This document shows, one piece after another, positions 1 through 10,528 of a stretch of 64,000 nucleotides of DNA. Position 1 is the first letter of the stretch. Each line of letters starts with the position of its first letter. The position numbers and the translations under genes are program-made. The notes under the pieces were generated by a model. It was not told the origin of the DNA. It worked only from the letters and a program-made list of their open reading frames with translations, and did no database searches. Origin of the DNA: Laetiporus sulphureus 93-53. Taxonomy: Eukaryota; Basidiomycota; Agaricomycetes; Polyporales; Laetiporaceae. The stretch is taken from assembly GCF_001632365.1 (NCBI RefSeq), contig NW_024468532.1, positions 131,623 through 195,622 on the forward strand, in the 5' to 3' direction.

Positions 1-173
1 TGCATGCCCAGACGATCGCTACGTGTAAAGTTGCCAACCCGGACTAGCGTCGCTTCCATGCCTCATCATCAACTCCCCGGTCCGCTAGCTGCACACCCAT
101 GGAGGTACAATGAATACATTTTATCGGCTAATTGTTACATCGGTACAAGACAACATTTCGACTGCATTACTTC

Positions 174-2492
174 TCACAATCCGAGCGGCTGCATCTCCAG
201 GTCGGCAGAGTCGGTGGGCACGGACAGGATGCGAACCGTGTTCGTGTGACCCAGACCGCCTCTCCACCCCTGCACAGCAACAATGGTCGTGCCGGTCTTG
301 ATGAGACCCATCTTCAGCGCGTTGCGCAGCCCGAAGCGGATGCGGTTGTCAACCTAGATATAACGGATGTGATCGGTCCTTCCACGCAGCCACGGCAAAT
401 AATGTGCTCACGTCTGTCTGCCATTGGTGGGGCTCGATCCCGCGGGGCTCAGAATACCAGAACGAGTAGCAGCCGCGGCTCAGGTGGATCTGGCGAGCGG
501 TCTGCTGGTCCCGGGTCACTGCGGGGAAGACCTTAGCGGGTCACCCTAGGCAGCTTGCCACTAGAGCACTCACCAGTAATGATAGGCGCACTGGGACGGT
601 ACTTCGACACGAGGCGCGCTGTGTTACCGCTGGTCGATAGCACAATGATGGCGCTTGCATTTTGCTCAAGCGCAGCACCAACAGCGGCGACAGCGACAGT
701 CTCCACAGTGTCTGTCGGACGAGGAGTGGCCAACCTGATCTCGTCGTACAAGGGAGGGTAGCAAATCATGGCCTCCGCGAGGAGACAGCACTCAGCCATC
801 ATCAACACTCAACAAAAAGTTAGCAAAGATAGCGTGCATATAGCATGAAACGAACGTACCAGACTCGATGGGGTAAGCACCCTTCGCGCTCTCACCGGAT
901 AGCATGACACAGTCTGCGCCGTCAAGGACAGCATTCGCCACGTCGCTGACTTCAGCACGAGTTGGCCTGGGATTGTTCTGAAAGTGATGAGATCGATTCA
1001 GATGAGTGACACCCAGCTGGACGACTTACCATCATGGACTGACAATCCGCTCGTTAGATGATCGTTTAGTATTGCGGAACAAAAAAAAGATCGCTCACAT
1101 CCAACATCTGAGTAGCAACAATGACAGGCTTTCCGGCTACGTTGCATTTCGCGATCATCATCTTCTGCGCAAGGAAGACCTGGCTCGGCGGGATCTCGAT
1201 ACCAAGATCACCACGCGCGACCATGACACCGTCAGTCTCCCGCAAGATCTCGTCAAAGTTCTCGACGCCCTGCAAGTTCTCAATTTTGACGATGATCTTG
1301 ATGTTTGCGCCATCGGGGCCGAGAACTTCACGGATGTGGCGTACATCCTGCGCACGTCGGATGAAGGAAGCGAAGATCATGTCCACCCCGTTCTTGACAC
1401 CGAAGCGCAGGTCCGCCTGGTCCTTCTCGGAGAGCGCAGGGAGATCGACCTCTGTGTTGGGAAGGTTGACACCCTTGTGCGATGATAAGGTACCGTTGTT
1501 GAGGGAGCGAACACGAACATTGATGCCGTCAATGGAGATGACCAAGAGCGACAGGATACCTGGGAGAAAGAACGCATATATGTTGGATTCCTCGGCGTCA
1601 ACAGAACGGCGGTCACTGACCATCATCGACATAGATCAGCTTGCCCGGGGCGGTGACCTTAGAAAGGTTTACCTGGCACATAGGTTGTTCAGCAGCCGGA
1701 AGACCGTACGTACGCGCCAACACGTACATAATCTACATACATAACCTTGTCATCGCAGATGTTGCGGTACTTGCTGTCAGCAGAGATGATAAACTCGTGG
1801 CCGGCAGGGATTTTGATCTACACGAGAATTCAGAGCATCAAGACGCTGTAAGCACTCGCAATAGCAAGAAGGATCATATATTCACATCAGTGTCATTCCT
1901 CATGTTGCCCGTACGAATCTCAGGTCCTTTCTGATCACGATCGACAGTGAGCCAGAGCACCCTCGGTAATCCGGTCAATTACTCACCGTGTCCAAAGCAA
2001 TTGCAATCGGGCGACAGTCCGGCGTCTCTGCAAAGTGTTTGTTAAAAATGGGTTTTCCGATCCGGGAACGTGTTCTTACGTGCCACCATCTTCCTGGTGT
2101 TGTCGATGACGCTCTGGTGGTACTCATACGTGCCGTGGGAGAAATTCATGCGGACTAGATCTCTGCTCAACTGACCACTCTCGGGCTATGATGAGGATGA
2201 CTACACACCAATGCTGACACCCGCACGGACGAGCTTGCCGAGCATCTCGACGCTGTTCACCTTCGGACCTGCGTCGGGGTGAGCATCTCGACCAGCTGCG
2301 CGATAAGGGCCTCGCAGACGAACCTATTGTCGCGATGATGGCGGTCTGCACGAGCATTAAGCAGAGCAATCAATGGCAGGACGTGTTGGGACGCACCTTG
2401 CGGAGGTGCTTAGTCTCCTCAGTGGGGAGCGGAGCCTGGTCGATCTTCAAACTGGCGAACCATTCGAGGCGCGAAGTCGGAGGGCCGGACAT
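174..2492 (-). CDS. Pyruvate kinase, multi-exon
   Basis: Cytosolic pyruvate kinase, which converts phosphoenolpyruvate and ADP to pyruvate and ATP in the last step of glycolysis. The first exon starts [15 protein letters not shown], matching the fungal N-terminus. Spliced exons carry the MNFSHG substrate loop, the KIENLQG and [10 protein letters not shown] active-site segments (K, E and D ligands), the NNPRPTRAE segment, and a C-terminal domain ending TIVAVQGW...GHTNTVRIL before the stop. Length is about 530 residues, normal for the family. There are ten or more introns. Two exons are very small: 22 bases at 2324-2345 (TAIIATIG) and 9 bases at 1030-1038 (Ser-Met-Met). The track looks broken around 2100-2400, but every junction restores frame with GT..AG introns, so the gene is intact. 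A TATA box lies 56 bases upstream. Family assignment is certain; exon edges are my reading. Confidence 0.95.
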
Positions 2493-3040
2493 GGCTGCTA
2501 GCTAAAGGTTAACAAGAGGTGCACGAAGACGTAAGCAGCTGGTTCCTCTTTTATAAGACGAGGAGAGAAGAGAAAGCGGAGCTAGAGGGGAGCGGTGGTA
2601 CGATGGACGACAGCCTTTTAAGTAAACGAACTTGGATAGACGCGTGCGCGCGAGGATTGGAAGATCTGATACGGACCAACTGGACAGTTAAGAACGTGCA
2701 CTGCGCGTCCTGTGATATTGGGTACGAGGAGGTTATGGGCGAATACAGGAAGGATGGTAGACAAATAAGGCCCTTTGGACGTATTTATGCGCGTCGATGG
2801 CGCTGATTAGCGGCGTGCATGTCGGCGCACGCACGCGCAGGCCGCATCGATCCTTCATTTAAAATCTATTTCCGTCATCTGCGTCATCCTTCGAGGCAGC
2901 CATCATCGAGTCTGGAGACATCCAGGTTCATAACAATTGCCGACACTCCGCATTCCAGATACACTACACAAATACACACAACCACAACTAGATGTCCAAC
3001 AAGCCAACCATCCAAAGCATGTCCGCATCCTCACCGACAG
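2493..3040. other. Intergenic: pyruvate kinase promoter and CSL 3' flank
   Basis: Between the start of pyruvate kinase and the stop of the CSL gene, both on the minus strand. It holds the pyruvate kinase core promoter and presumably the CSL 3' untranslated region. Short plus-strand frames here (for example from 2992) run antisense into the CSL last exon and show no family signal. Confidence 0.6.
2548..2555 (-). promoter_or_regulatory. TATA box of pyruvate kinase
   Basis: On the minus strand this reads TATAAAAG, 56 bases before the pyruvate kinase ATG. A strong TATA box fits a highly expressed glycolytic gene. Position and sequence are seen directly; function is inferred. Confidence 0.6.
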
Positions 3041-5455
3041 TTACATCACTCGGAAGATCCAATTGTGCAGGCTGTTTTCCGAGAGATGTTGCGCCGTCTC
3101 TGCCGCCCAGTCTCTCTTCTCCCCGTTGGTGGTGCTGCTGACACCGATGTCCATGTCCTTGAACAGATATTCACACGCGATCGCCCTGCCAGAATGGTAT
3201 CCAACACCATCATACGCGCGGATGAATAGCAAGGGAAGGCTCCTGCCTGAAATCCTTTCCGGCTTGGACCGCTGCTTGCCGGCAGCTGCGTCTGCAGCTT
3301 CCTCGTTCGTAGGCAACGCGTCTTCCTCCAAAGCCTTTAGCATTTCTCCCTTGGACGGCATCTCGACAACGACGATCGCATGGAGTGGCCCAGCGGTAGG
3401 GTTGCTAGGGGTGGATTGGGGACCATAAGTGCCCGCAGTGGGGACAAATCTGATCGGACCTTCGCCTGCGGAGGGTGAAATGAAGGACGGCCCAGCGGCT
3501 GAGGTTATACCCACTGCAGCGGCCTGGTACACACGCAGTCGTAGTGGACCAAGGGGACCAAGGTAAACATCAAGAGGATCAACCGTGTTAGTTGCCGGAT
3601 TGTGATAGAAAAAGTTCGCCGCCGTCAGCTCAAGCACATCGACCTGTTGCTGTGGCATATTCTGCTGAGAACGATACAACGGTGCTGTGAACAACGTGGG
3701 GAAGGGTGTAATAGGCAGATCGGGTATCCTTGAATTCTGGCCAAATGCATCGAAGAACGTGTATTGGAACTTTGCTGTCCATTCCTATCAGCGTTGTGAA
3801 TTTCATAGATATAGCTTTGAAAACATACAGATTCCGACAATTGTCCAACAGAGGTAGTCGTCGACTTCGTCAATCATGATCGTCTGGCCATCCTTCACTT
3901 CTTCCCGCACACGAGGCGCCTGGAAACCAAGCGGGTGCGATCCAGCTTGATTGGACATCCCCGCGGAAGGGGGGACGACTACACCGGGAGTGCCGGGAAC
4001 TGGGCCCGCCGCAGACAAGTAATGCCTGCTGCCGTCAGGGTTGATCCTCTGCAGAGCGATCTTCTGCATCTGACTGACGGGACCTCCGTCATCAGGGGCG
4101 ATCCTCCCTTTGTCGACCTTACGAATAACTAAAGGAGGGGTGGATGTTCCGGTGACTGTCTCTGTCAAGACGATCTTGCTGCCATAGACGACGGTTTGTG
4201 GACCAGGACCAGCTGCGCAAAAGCGTAGGTCGTGAGTATTGGCACTGCCAGGATTCCAGGGTCACGTGGGGACGCACCGAGCGGACCAGGATCGCTGTCC
4301 GTAGGAGGTGGGCGCGTTATAACATTCACATTGAAGGCGGACCACGATATATTGCTCGCGGAAAGCTGTCCATGGTCAACGGTCATGTATTTCGTGCGTA
4401 CAGTCTGGGAGTTGATGCGATTAAATAACGACACAGGACCTCCAGCCAGAATGCAGGACGAGATGCTACGCGTCTTGGCCGTCTTCTTCGAAGGTTTGGA
4501 GATGATTGTCACTGGAGCAGAGTCGAACGATGCCCAGACTCGTCCTGAGCCCGCGTCGCCACCGTCAGGAGCGGATGGCGGTGGTTCCGCGATATCTAGC
4601 GACAGCTGGAAACTCTTTGTCTTTGCCGTCCCAGATACATGCAAGAACTTGAAGCTAGCATTTAGGTTGTGATCTAATGGCGCCTTCTGCTCGAACGAAC
4701 GTTCCCCCGTCTCGGTGACCACAGCCATAGCCATTTGCTGCGTCTTCATATTCCATACAGGCCCTTCAATGTGGACTACAGGCGGTGGACATAGGAAGCG
4801 CTTCTCGCTTCCATATGACTTTTGCGCGACGGCTGCATGCAGGCAGATGACAGTCGTCATGTTCATGACGCGCCCCTGGTCGGCGGTAATATGTTCCCTG
4901 ACGACGCGGCGTATCTTGTTATGAGGATCCTCCGTATCTGTGTCCTCCAATCTACGTTTCTGGCCCGCCCGCTGAAGGTGCGCGTTAGTGAATCGCGGTC
5001 GCAATAGACGCGTTGACGCTTACCTGAGGGAGGGAATTAGATCCATCGTGCTGCTGCTGCTGCTGATGTGATGGTGGAGGCGGAGGTGGCGGCAAAGAGT
5101 ACAGCGGGATCTGCCCGCTCGTAGGTACAGGAACTTGTTTGGCTGCTTCAAAAATAGACTGCAATTGATCGGCGCTGGACATGTCGATCGAGCGACCTTG
5201 CGACAGAGATGGATGTGAGGGGTGGGGTGGGTGGGCGGGGATGTGGTGGTTCGCGACCTACGGCGGATCAGGAATGCAACCAGAAGGCCAGACAAGTGTG
5301 GACTTTACGAGCGAGTTGAGATCGGGCTGGTGCGGTGAGGCTGGGCGAGACATCTGAGCGTGGACGGGAGGCGGTAGATGGTCGTGGGTAGAGGTTGCGG
5401 CGGTAGAGGCCATCTGGAGGAGAGGGGACGAGTCGAAGGGGATTATAGTGCGCAT
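3041..5455 (-). CDS. CSL (CBF1/Su(H)/LAG-1) family transcription factor
   Basis: Sequence-specific DNA-binding protein of the CSL family, the family of the Notch effector CBF1/RBPJ; fungi have CSL proteins without Notch. The Rel-homology N-terminal domain shows VAQKSYGSEKRFLCPPP, then ISKPSKKTAKTRS and LFNRINSQTVRTKY. The beta-trefoil domain shows LVIRKVDKG and DDGGPVSQM. The C-terminus has LLFIRAYDGVGYHSGRAIACE and ends WIFRVM. The N-terminus is short and rich in Pro and Gln, with a five-Gln run. Introns restore frame near 4205-4260 (53 bases), 4990-5035 (49 bases), and 3800-3840. The start is uncertain. ATG 5455 gives a Pro-rich first exon that can be spliced in frame with a GTAGGT donor; ATG 5182 (MSSADQLQ) is the alternative. 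The short N-terminus resembles the Cbf11-like rather than the Cbf12-like fungal class, which is an inference. Confidence 0.9.
5051..5065 (-). repeat. Five-unit CAG/CTG repeat coding poly-Gln
   Basis: Five CTG units on the plus strand encode consecutive glutamines in the CSL N-terminus, next to a proline run. Such trinucleotide tracts often vary in length between strains. Confidence 0.8.
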
Positions 5456-5738
5456 ACTGGCTAGAGCTCTAGCAGTGAAGCTGTGGGAAATGTCGACTGT
5501 GGGAGTGGGAAGAAACCGGCTTTTTACCCACGCGCGTCACTCTTATAGCAACCGCAATGACCCCGTGGACTAAGGTCACGGGGTCCCTCGGCTCCTCGGC
5601 CGCCACCTTCTCTTCCCTGTCCATCCTGATGAATGGACAACGCTCGCTTTCATCTGCCTGGCGACCTCGACCACTGCTCGGCCCAAGCACATGCCCATCC
5701 CGCATGAAACAGAATATGTACAGGCACCGTGAGCATCA

Positions 5739-6519
5739 CTAAAGCTGCCCGTCGAAGAACTCGAGTGCCCTCCACATGCCGCGATATACTAGCGACCCGC
5801 GGTCTCCGTCCAGAAGCTCGACGTCTCCGTCGGTCCGAGGCGCGAATAGCTGGTCGAAGGTGACCAGCGGCTTCTCGCGTTTGTGCAGCAAAGAAGCCTG
5901 TCTCTTGCGTAGTCCACATAACACGTAGTACAGGCCATCGTCGTCCGTGGGCCCATCTTCGGCGTATGGGGACAGCAGCTGTTCTCCAAGAGATGGATCG
6001 TTCGCGGCCCCAGATGGCATGAATTCTCCTAAGCGAATCGCATTAATCAACCCTGCATCAACACCTTGGAAATTGAGTGTACTCCTTACCGAGCGCCAGG
6101 ATGCCTAGTTTGTCCTCGTGTTTGATGATATCTGCAGTTGCTTCGTCTGCAGCGCCGATCAGACTGGTATCTGGTGGTGTCGGAGGCAGGAATTCTTCCG
6201 CGATCGGAGAGGAAACTCGAGAATGCTCCGCACATTCTGAGTCGCTGTCGCCGTCGCAGTCCTGCAGCCACTTCCACTGTTGCTCTTGAGAACCTTCAGC
6301 GAAGCACAGTTGTGAGGGAAAGAAGCTGGTCAGGTTGAATGGGTCCTCCCGCTCTGTTCGGGGCGAATAAGGAGATGTCACATGCAAGGGTGTATGGTGA
6401 GCACCCGCGCTACGAGTGCGACGCAAGGGAAGGGGGCGAGCGGGGTATATGTGAGAGCTGCCGGGCAAGGCGGCAGATGAAGAGACTAGTAGAGCAGACT
6501 TTGAGCGTGAAATAGACAT
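5739..6519 (-). CDS. Orphan protein, two exons
   Basis: I do not recognise this protein. ATG 6519 (MSISRSKSALLVSS) is the first ATG in its frame. The first part is rich in Ser, Arg and Pro and could be a mitochondrial presequence or simply disordered. Later stretches are acidic (DCDGDSDSECAEH) and then Pro-rich (FLPPTPPDTS). The C-terminal exon is more ordered and ends in WRALEFFDGQL. The exons join across a 37-base intron (GTAAGG...GATGCAG) that gives LGILALGLINAIRLGEF; this is short for the window, where introns are about 50 bases. Total length is about 250 residues. It lies head-to-tail between the CSL and DUF4203 genes. Coding nature is supported by the in-frame splice and codon texture only. 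Confidence 0.6.
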
Positions 6520-7207
6520 GATGTTGTGCTGGCTCTTCCTGCAGGAAGGTGGGGTATATGTACAAAGGAGTGTCGAGGATCCGCGCACTGGAGCAGGCGG
6601 AGGTTGGAGGAAGCGAAAGCTGGCTAGCAGCTGGGCGTGGCCAGTCCATTCCCAACGAGGCGGTCGTGACGGTGCGGCCTTCCTGCAATGTTCATGATCG
6701 AGACTCCGCCTCCCCCCGTGGGGTCACGCCACCTACCGAGTTGTGCCGGAGAACTTGGCCGCCACAATCATTCAAAATTCAAATAAAAGAAGATTGCAGA
6801 ACCGTAAGGGTCTTGGGAACATTAAGACTTGCCGTCTAGCCTTACATGGGGAGTGTCGCTGCCACCGTGCGATCGCTGCCACGGACGCCTGTAGTGTAAC
6901 GAACGAATCGTGTGGATAGATTACTCGTGTACAACGATGAGTGCAATAAGTAACATGAGAGGGACATGGTACATGAACACGACACGAAAGACGAACATGT
7001 ATGATATGATTGAGTGCAAGTCCAAATGCTAGACATTAGTCCATGATCCAATGATCCATGCAAGAGAATGAAACAAAGTTCGGTCGGTAGGTAGCAACTG
7101 TCATGAAGGCCCACTCGTACATGGTACGGCAAGATCGTGGTCGGGGGTCCAGTGCGTCAACAAGAGCCGATCATGTCATACGGTGCGACATGCAACATCG
7201 CGGTAGG
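6520..7207. other. Intergenic, no gene seen
   Basis: Upstream of the orphan gene and downstream of the DUF4203 gene, both on the minus strand. It should contain the orphan promoter and the DUF4203 3' untranslated region. The small frames here show no recognisable family. Confidence 0.5.
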
Positions 7208-10059
7208 TCATCGCGGCATATTCGACATGCGTCGTCCATCCGCAGGTCGGCCATCCTGCGCGTCAGGGAAGGGCACTGCAGGTGGGCGGCGCGACTGCGT
7301 CGTGTGCTCCTCGGGCCGCGTGCTCCGCTCGACGTCTTCCTGGTACCTCTGCCAGTCCTTGACCTTGAGCATCGACATCCGCCTCGACGACGTGCCCCCT
7401 CCCTGCACTGCCGTCAGCACGTCCGTGCTCAGCGGCCGTGACTCCCCATCGTTCCCTTCAGAGTCGTGAAGCGCCTTCGACTTCCGCTTCGAAGAATCCG
7501 GATGCTCGCCCGGCTTGTCATGCTTGCCCTCGCCTTTGCCCACGATAGCAGCACGCTGGGCCTGTCGCTTCGCCGTGGCTTGCTTCTCAGCAGCCTTCGC
7601 TTTTTCCCATCGACGCTTCGCCTCCTGGATTTCGATCTGCTCCTGCTCATGACGAGTTATCGGCTCCTGCATCTGCTTCATTTTCTGGCGGTGCCGTTCC
7701 GCGAGCTCCTCGTACGTATGCGTTGTCCAGGGTACACGCTCCTCCGCTGGCTGCGGAGTAGGAGATACCGTCTGTCTTCGAGGAGGAAGAATCACAACGG
7801 GTGCGCCTCCAGTAGGTGGAGGGCGTGACTTGCTCTGGTCGATCGGAGCATGATCTGTCCGCAGAACGATGGGAATCTCACTGCTAGGGGAGGTCAAGAA
7901 GGGGTTCCGGGAATGACGCATATTCTCGGTTTCCACAGGCTTTTCTACTTGAGTCGACGTCAAGGCACTCTCGAGCCGCTTCCGGTGCATAAGTGCCTCC
8001 TCCACCGCTGGTGAGATGGGCACGCTTATGGGGGTGGTTGGAATCGGGGCGGTTACCCCAGACGGCGGCTGCAGCAGCTTACGGTCCCGCACGTACGTAT
8101 CCCAATCGTCGTCCCGTAGCGGCGCACTGGAGGGTCTGCCAATCGACTGTCCCAAGTTGGATGCCGTCGACATGTTTGACAGCATCAAAGACTGCACGCG
8201 ACCGCGAGGGTCAGCTTGTCGCGGAGGCCGCAGGTGCGAAGGAGCACTGAGATTACCGAAGTCCCGAGAAGTAAACGACGGGTGACGTGAACTGGAAGAT
8301 GATGAGGGATCTGGAGTTTCCGTTTTCAAGATCTCGATGGATTTCCTGATTGTCTGGATCTCCGCCAGGAGCTCCTCTTTCCGCCGCAGATCCTCCAATT
8401 CGCTAGAGTTCAAAAGACCCTTTTCCTTCTCCTTCTCCTTAGACGTCTTCGGATGATCCGAACCAGCGATGTAGCCTTGAGGGACGTCATTCTCGATGTC
8501 GGTCCCTAGATCGAGCACGGGTAGCGCCCCAGGGGTTTGCAGCAACTTGCTAGCCGAACGGTTGAACTCCTCACTAGGGGCAGTAGCAGCAACGAAGTCG
8601 GACACTCCGGATTGATAACGCTGACGGGGGTGCTGTACGACAGTGGACCCGGACGTATTGTTGTCATCAGGAGTCGGTGTGCCTCTATCGCAACCATCTT
8701 TCAACAATGAGGAGAAATCGCTCTCCTTTCGGCCATGCTTGTACAGCATAGAATGATCACGCTCCCATTCCGCTTTCTCTTGATCGATGTCAACGAATGC
8801 TAAAGCAGCCCGAGCCTCGGCTTCTTCGTTGCGACGCTTGGCCTCGCTCTGGATCTCCTTTAGCTTAACCTGAAGTACCTTGAGCACCTGGAACTGCACA
8901 GCGATACCCATGAGTGCGACCGCACCCATGAGACCAAGCTCGATCTCCATCGTTTGGTTTATGGGGAATGCGATGCCGTTGTCCGTGAATTTGGGGAAAA
9001 GGGCAGTGAAGCCGAGATTCCACACGTAGAACTGTCAATGACCATGAGTTACTGGTCACATAATCTTAAAGATCCAAACATGTACCTCCTTGAGATCACC
9101 GGTGGTGAAACAATCGATCCCCAGAATGACAGCGGTTGCACCGACGAATGCAGTAGAGAGCAGAAGAATATGGTAGTGAAGCTTTGGGATGGTGCAAAGG
9201 ACGAAACCCACTGCACCAGAGCCTGGATGGACATGGCCATAATGGATTAAACAGACTGCAGATCGCTTCAAGAACCACACGTACAGATGTAGAGGATCCA
9301 TCGGAAGCCAATGGGTGATATCAAGCCACCCGCCTTGAAGCACTGTACCCACATGGCGACGACGAATCCACCCCAAGCACCGACAAAGTACCTCGTAGCC
9401 TGCCAGAAGAATATGGCGATCCCTCCTCCTGCTATCCCCGCGATCCCGCAAGCCAACATGAAAAGGCCGCGGACAGCGGTACTAGGCGGGTTAAGCGCTT
9501 GCAGAACACCAAACCTTACGATGAGCACGAAACAAACGAGCGCGAAGGTGTATACACCGATAAGGAACAGCGATGACCAGCGATTCTTGTGTCCCCAGAA
9601 TACGCTGGGCAAACCGGTGAGGATCAGCAAGGCACCCAGGACGCCGAACGCGGGGTCAATTCTTGTGTCTAGAGTGTATGCAGAGTCGGCAGAAGCAGAA
9701 GCAGAAGCCGAGGCCGTGCTGTTCAAAGTGGTCGTAGAGGAGGTTGCAGAGGAGGTCGCAGAGGAGGTCGCGTTGGAGGTAATCGTGACATTGTATGTCG
9801 ACACAGGGATGACCGTAGGCACAGTTGTGATGTTCTCGCCGCCTGACTGAATGATGGTTGAAGTGGTGACATAGCTCGTGGTCAGGGAAAGTGACGTTCG
9901 AGTCGCGCTCGCCGTGGAGGAGCCGGATTGAGAGGAAGTGCGCGAAGATGAGGACGCTGCCGAGCTGGACGAGGTTCCCGACGACTGAGCGGAAACCGCG
10001 CCGACCAAGGACCCGGCTACCAGAATCCACGGCCAGAGAGCACGGGCGATGGCCACCAT
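7208..10059 (-). CDS. DUF4203 (TM7S3/TM198-like) membrane protein with long cytosolic tail
   Basis: Integral membrane protein with the TM7S3/TM198-like (DUF4203) domain, whose molecular function is unknown. A signal peptide (MVAIARALWPWILVAGSLVGAVSAQ) leads into a Ser/Thr-rich, probably O-glycosylated stalk of about 120 residues, with SSATSSATS and ASASASA repeats. Roughly seven hydrophobic helices follow across about residues 145-340 (for example VLGALLILTGLPSVFW and GIAGIAGGGIAIFFW). The last 600 residues are hydrophilic, with charged coiled-coil segments (LKEIQSEAKRRNEEAEARA; HRQKMKQMQEPITRHEQEQ). There are three exons. Donor GTACGTG joins WILYI to FCLIHYGHVHPG, and a second intron joins GDLKE to FYVWNLGF. 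Total is about 920 residues. The layout suggests a surface-exposed stalk with a cytosolic scaffold or signalling tail. Confidence 0.85.
9689..9767 (-). repeat. Short tandem repeats coding the Ser/Ala/Thr stalk
   Basis: Two adjacent coding repeats: GCAGAA units at 9689-9706 (Ala-Ser) and three near-identical 12-base units at 9732-9767 (Ser-Ser-Ala-Thr). Both lie in the stalk of the DUF4203 protein, where repeat length may vary. Confidence 0.75.
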
Positions 10060-10528
10060 GGCGGGAGGCGGAGGGTGGAGGAAAGGAGAGAAGGAAGAGT
10101 GAGAGAATATAGACCTTAATGGGCGTACAGAAGATACATGATGAAGCTAGCCCCAGGCTTCCGAGGGCGGCTGCCACCTGGAGCCTCCGATTGCAGCCTC
10201 TCGTTCATCAGCAGCGCTACAGCCGGTGTCACTTTCCTTTACGCTTCTGCTCTTATCGACCACTCGTACGAGGCTCAGAAGGCTGCCAACGTATGCTACC
10301 GACAATACAGCCGACTGAAACATTCCCTAAACAGCATGTCTAGGTACACCCCACGATGCCCGCCTGCTCCCAGTCGCGCGTCACGAGCGCACCACTCTCA
10401 CCCTAACTTCCCGCACGGCGCACACGCCCCGAGTTTCTATCGGAGAATGTCGCGAGCAATGTTTAACCTCCCACGACCATCCTGCGACAGCCGTTCGGCA
10501 TGCTATAATAACAGATCCGCCGCGGCGT
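10060..10528. other. Intergenic, no gene seen
   Basis: Promoter of the DUF4203 gene and 3' flank of the helicase gene, both on the minus strand. A 137-codon plus-strand frame crosses it but has no family signal and runs into the helicase stop. Confidence 0.5.

Noticed and set aside
2124..2369. Frameshifted pyruvate kinase N-terminal region
   Set aside because: Small exons separated by normal introns restore [20 protein letters not shown] and VRMNFSHG in frame.
2992..3132. Plus-strand frame beginning MSNKPTIQSM
   Set aside because: Antisense to the CSL C-terminus, whose WIFRVM ending is characteristic; the plus frame ends soon after.
9311..9850. 179-codon plus-strand open frame
   Set aside because: Antisense of the DUF4203 membrane region; the Glu/Ala repeats are the complement of its Ser/Ala stalk.
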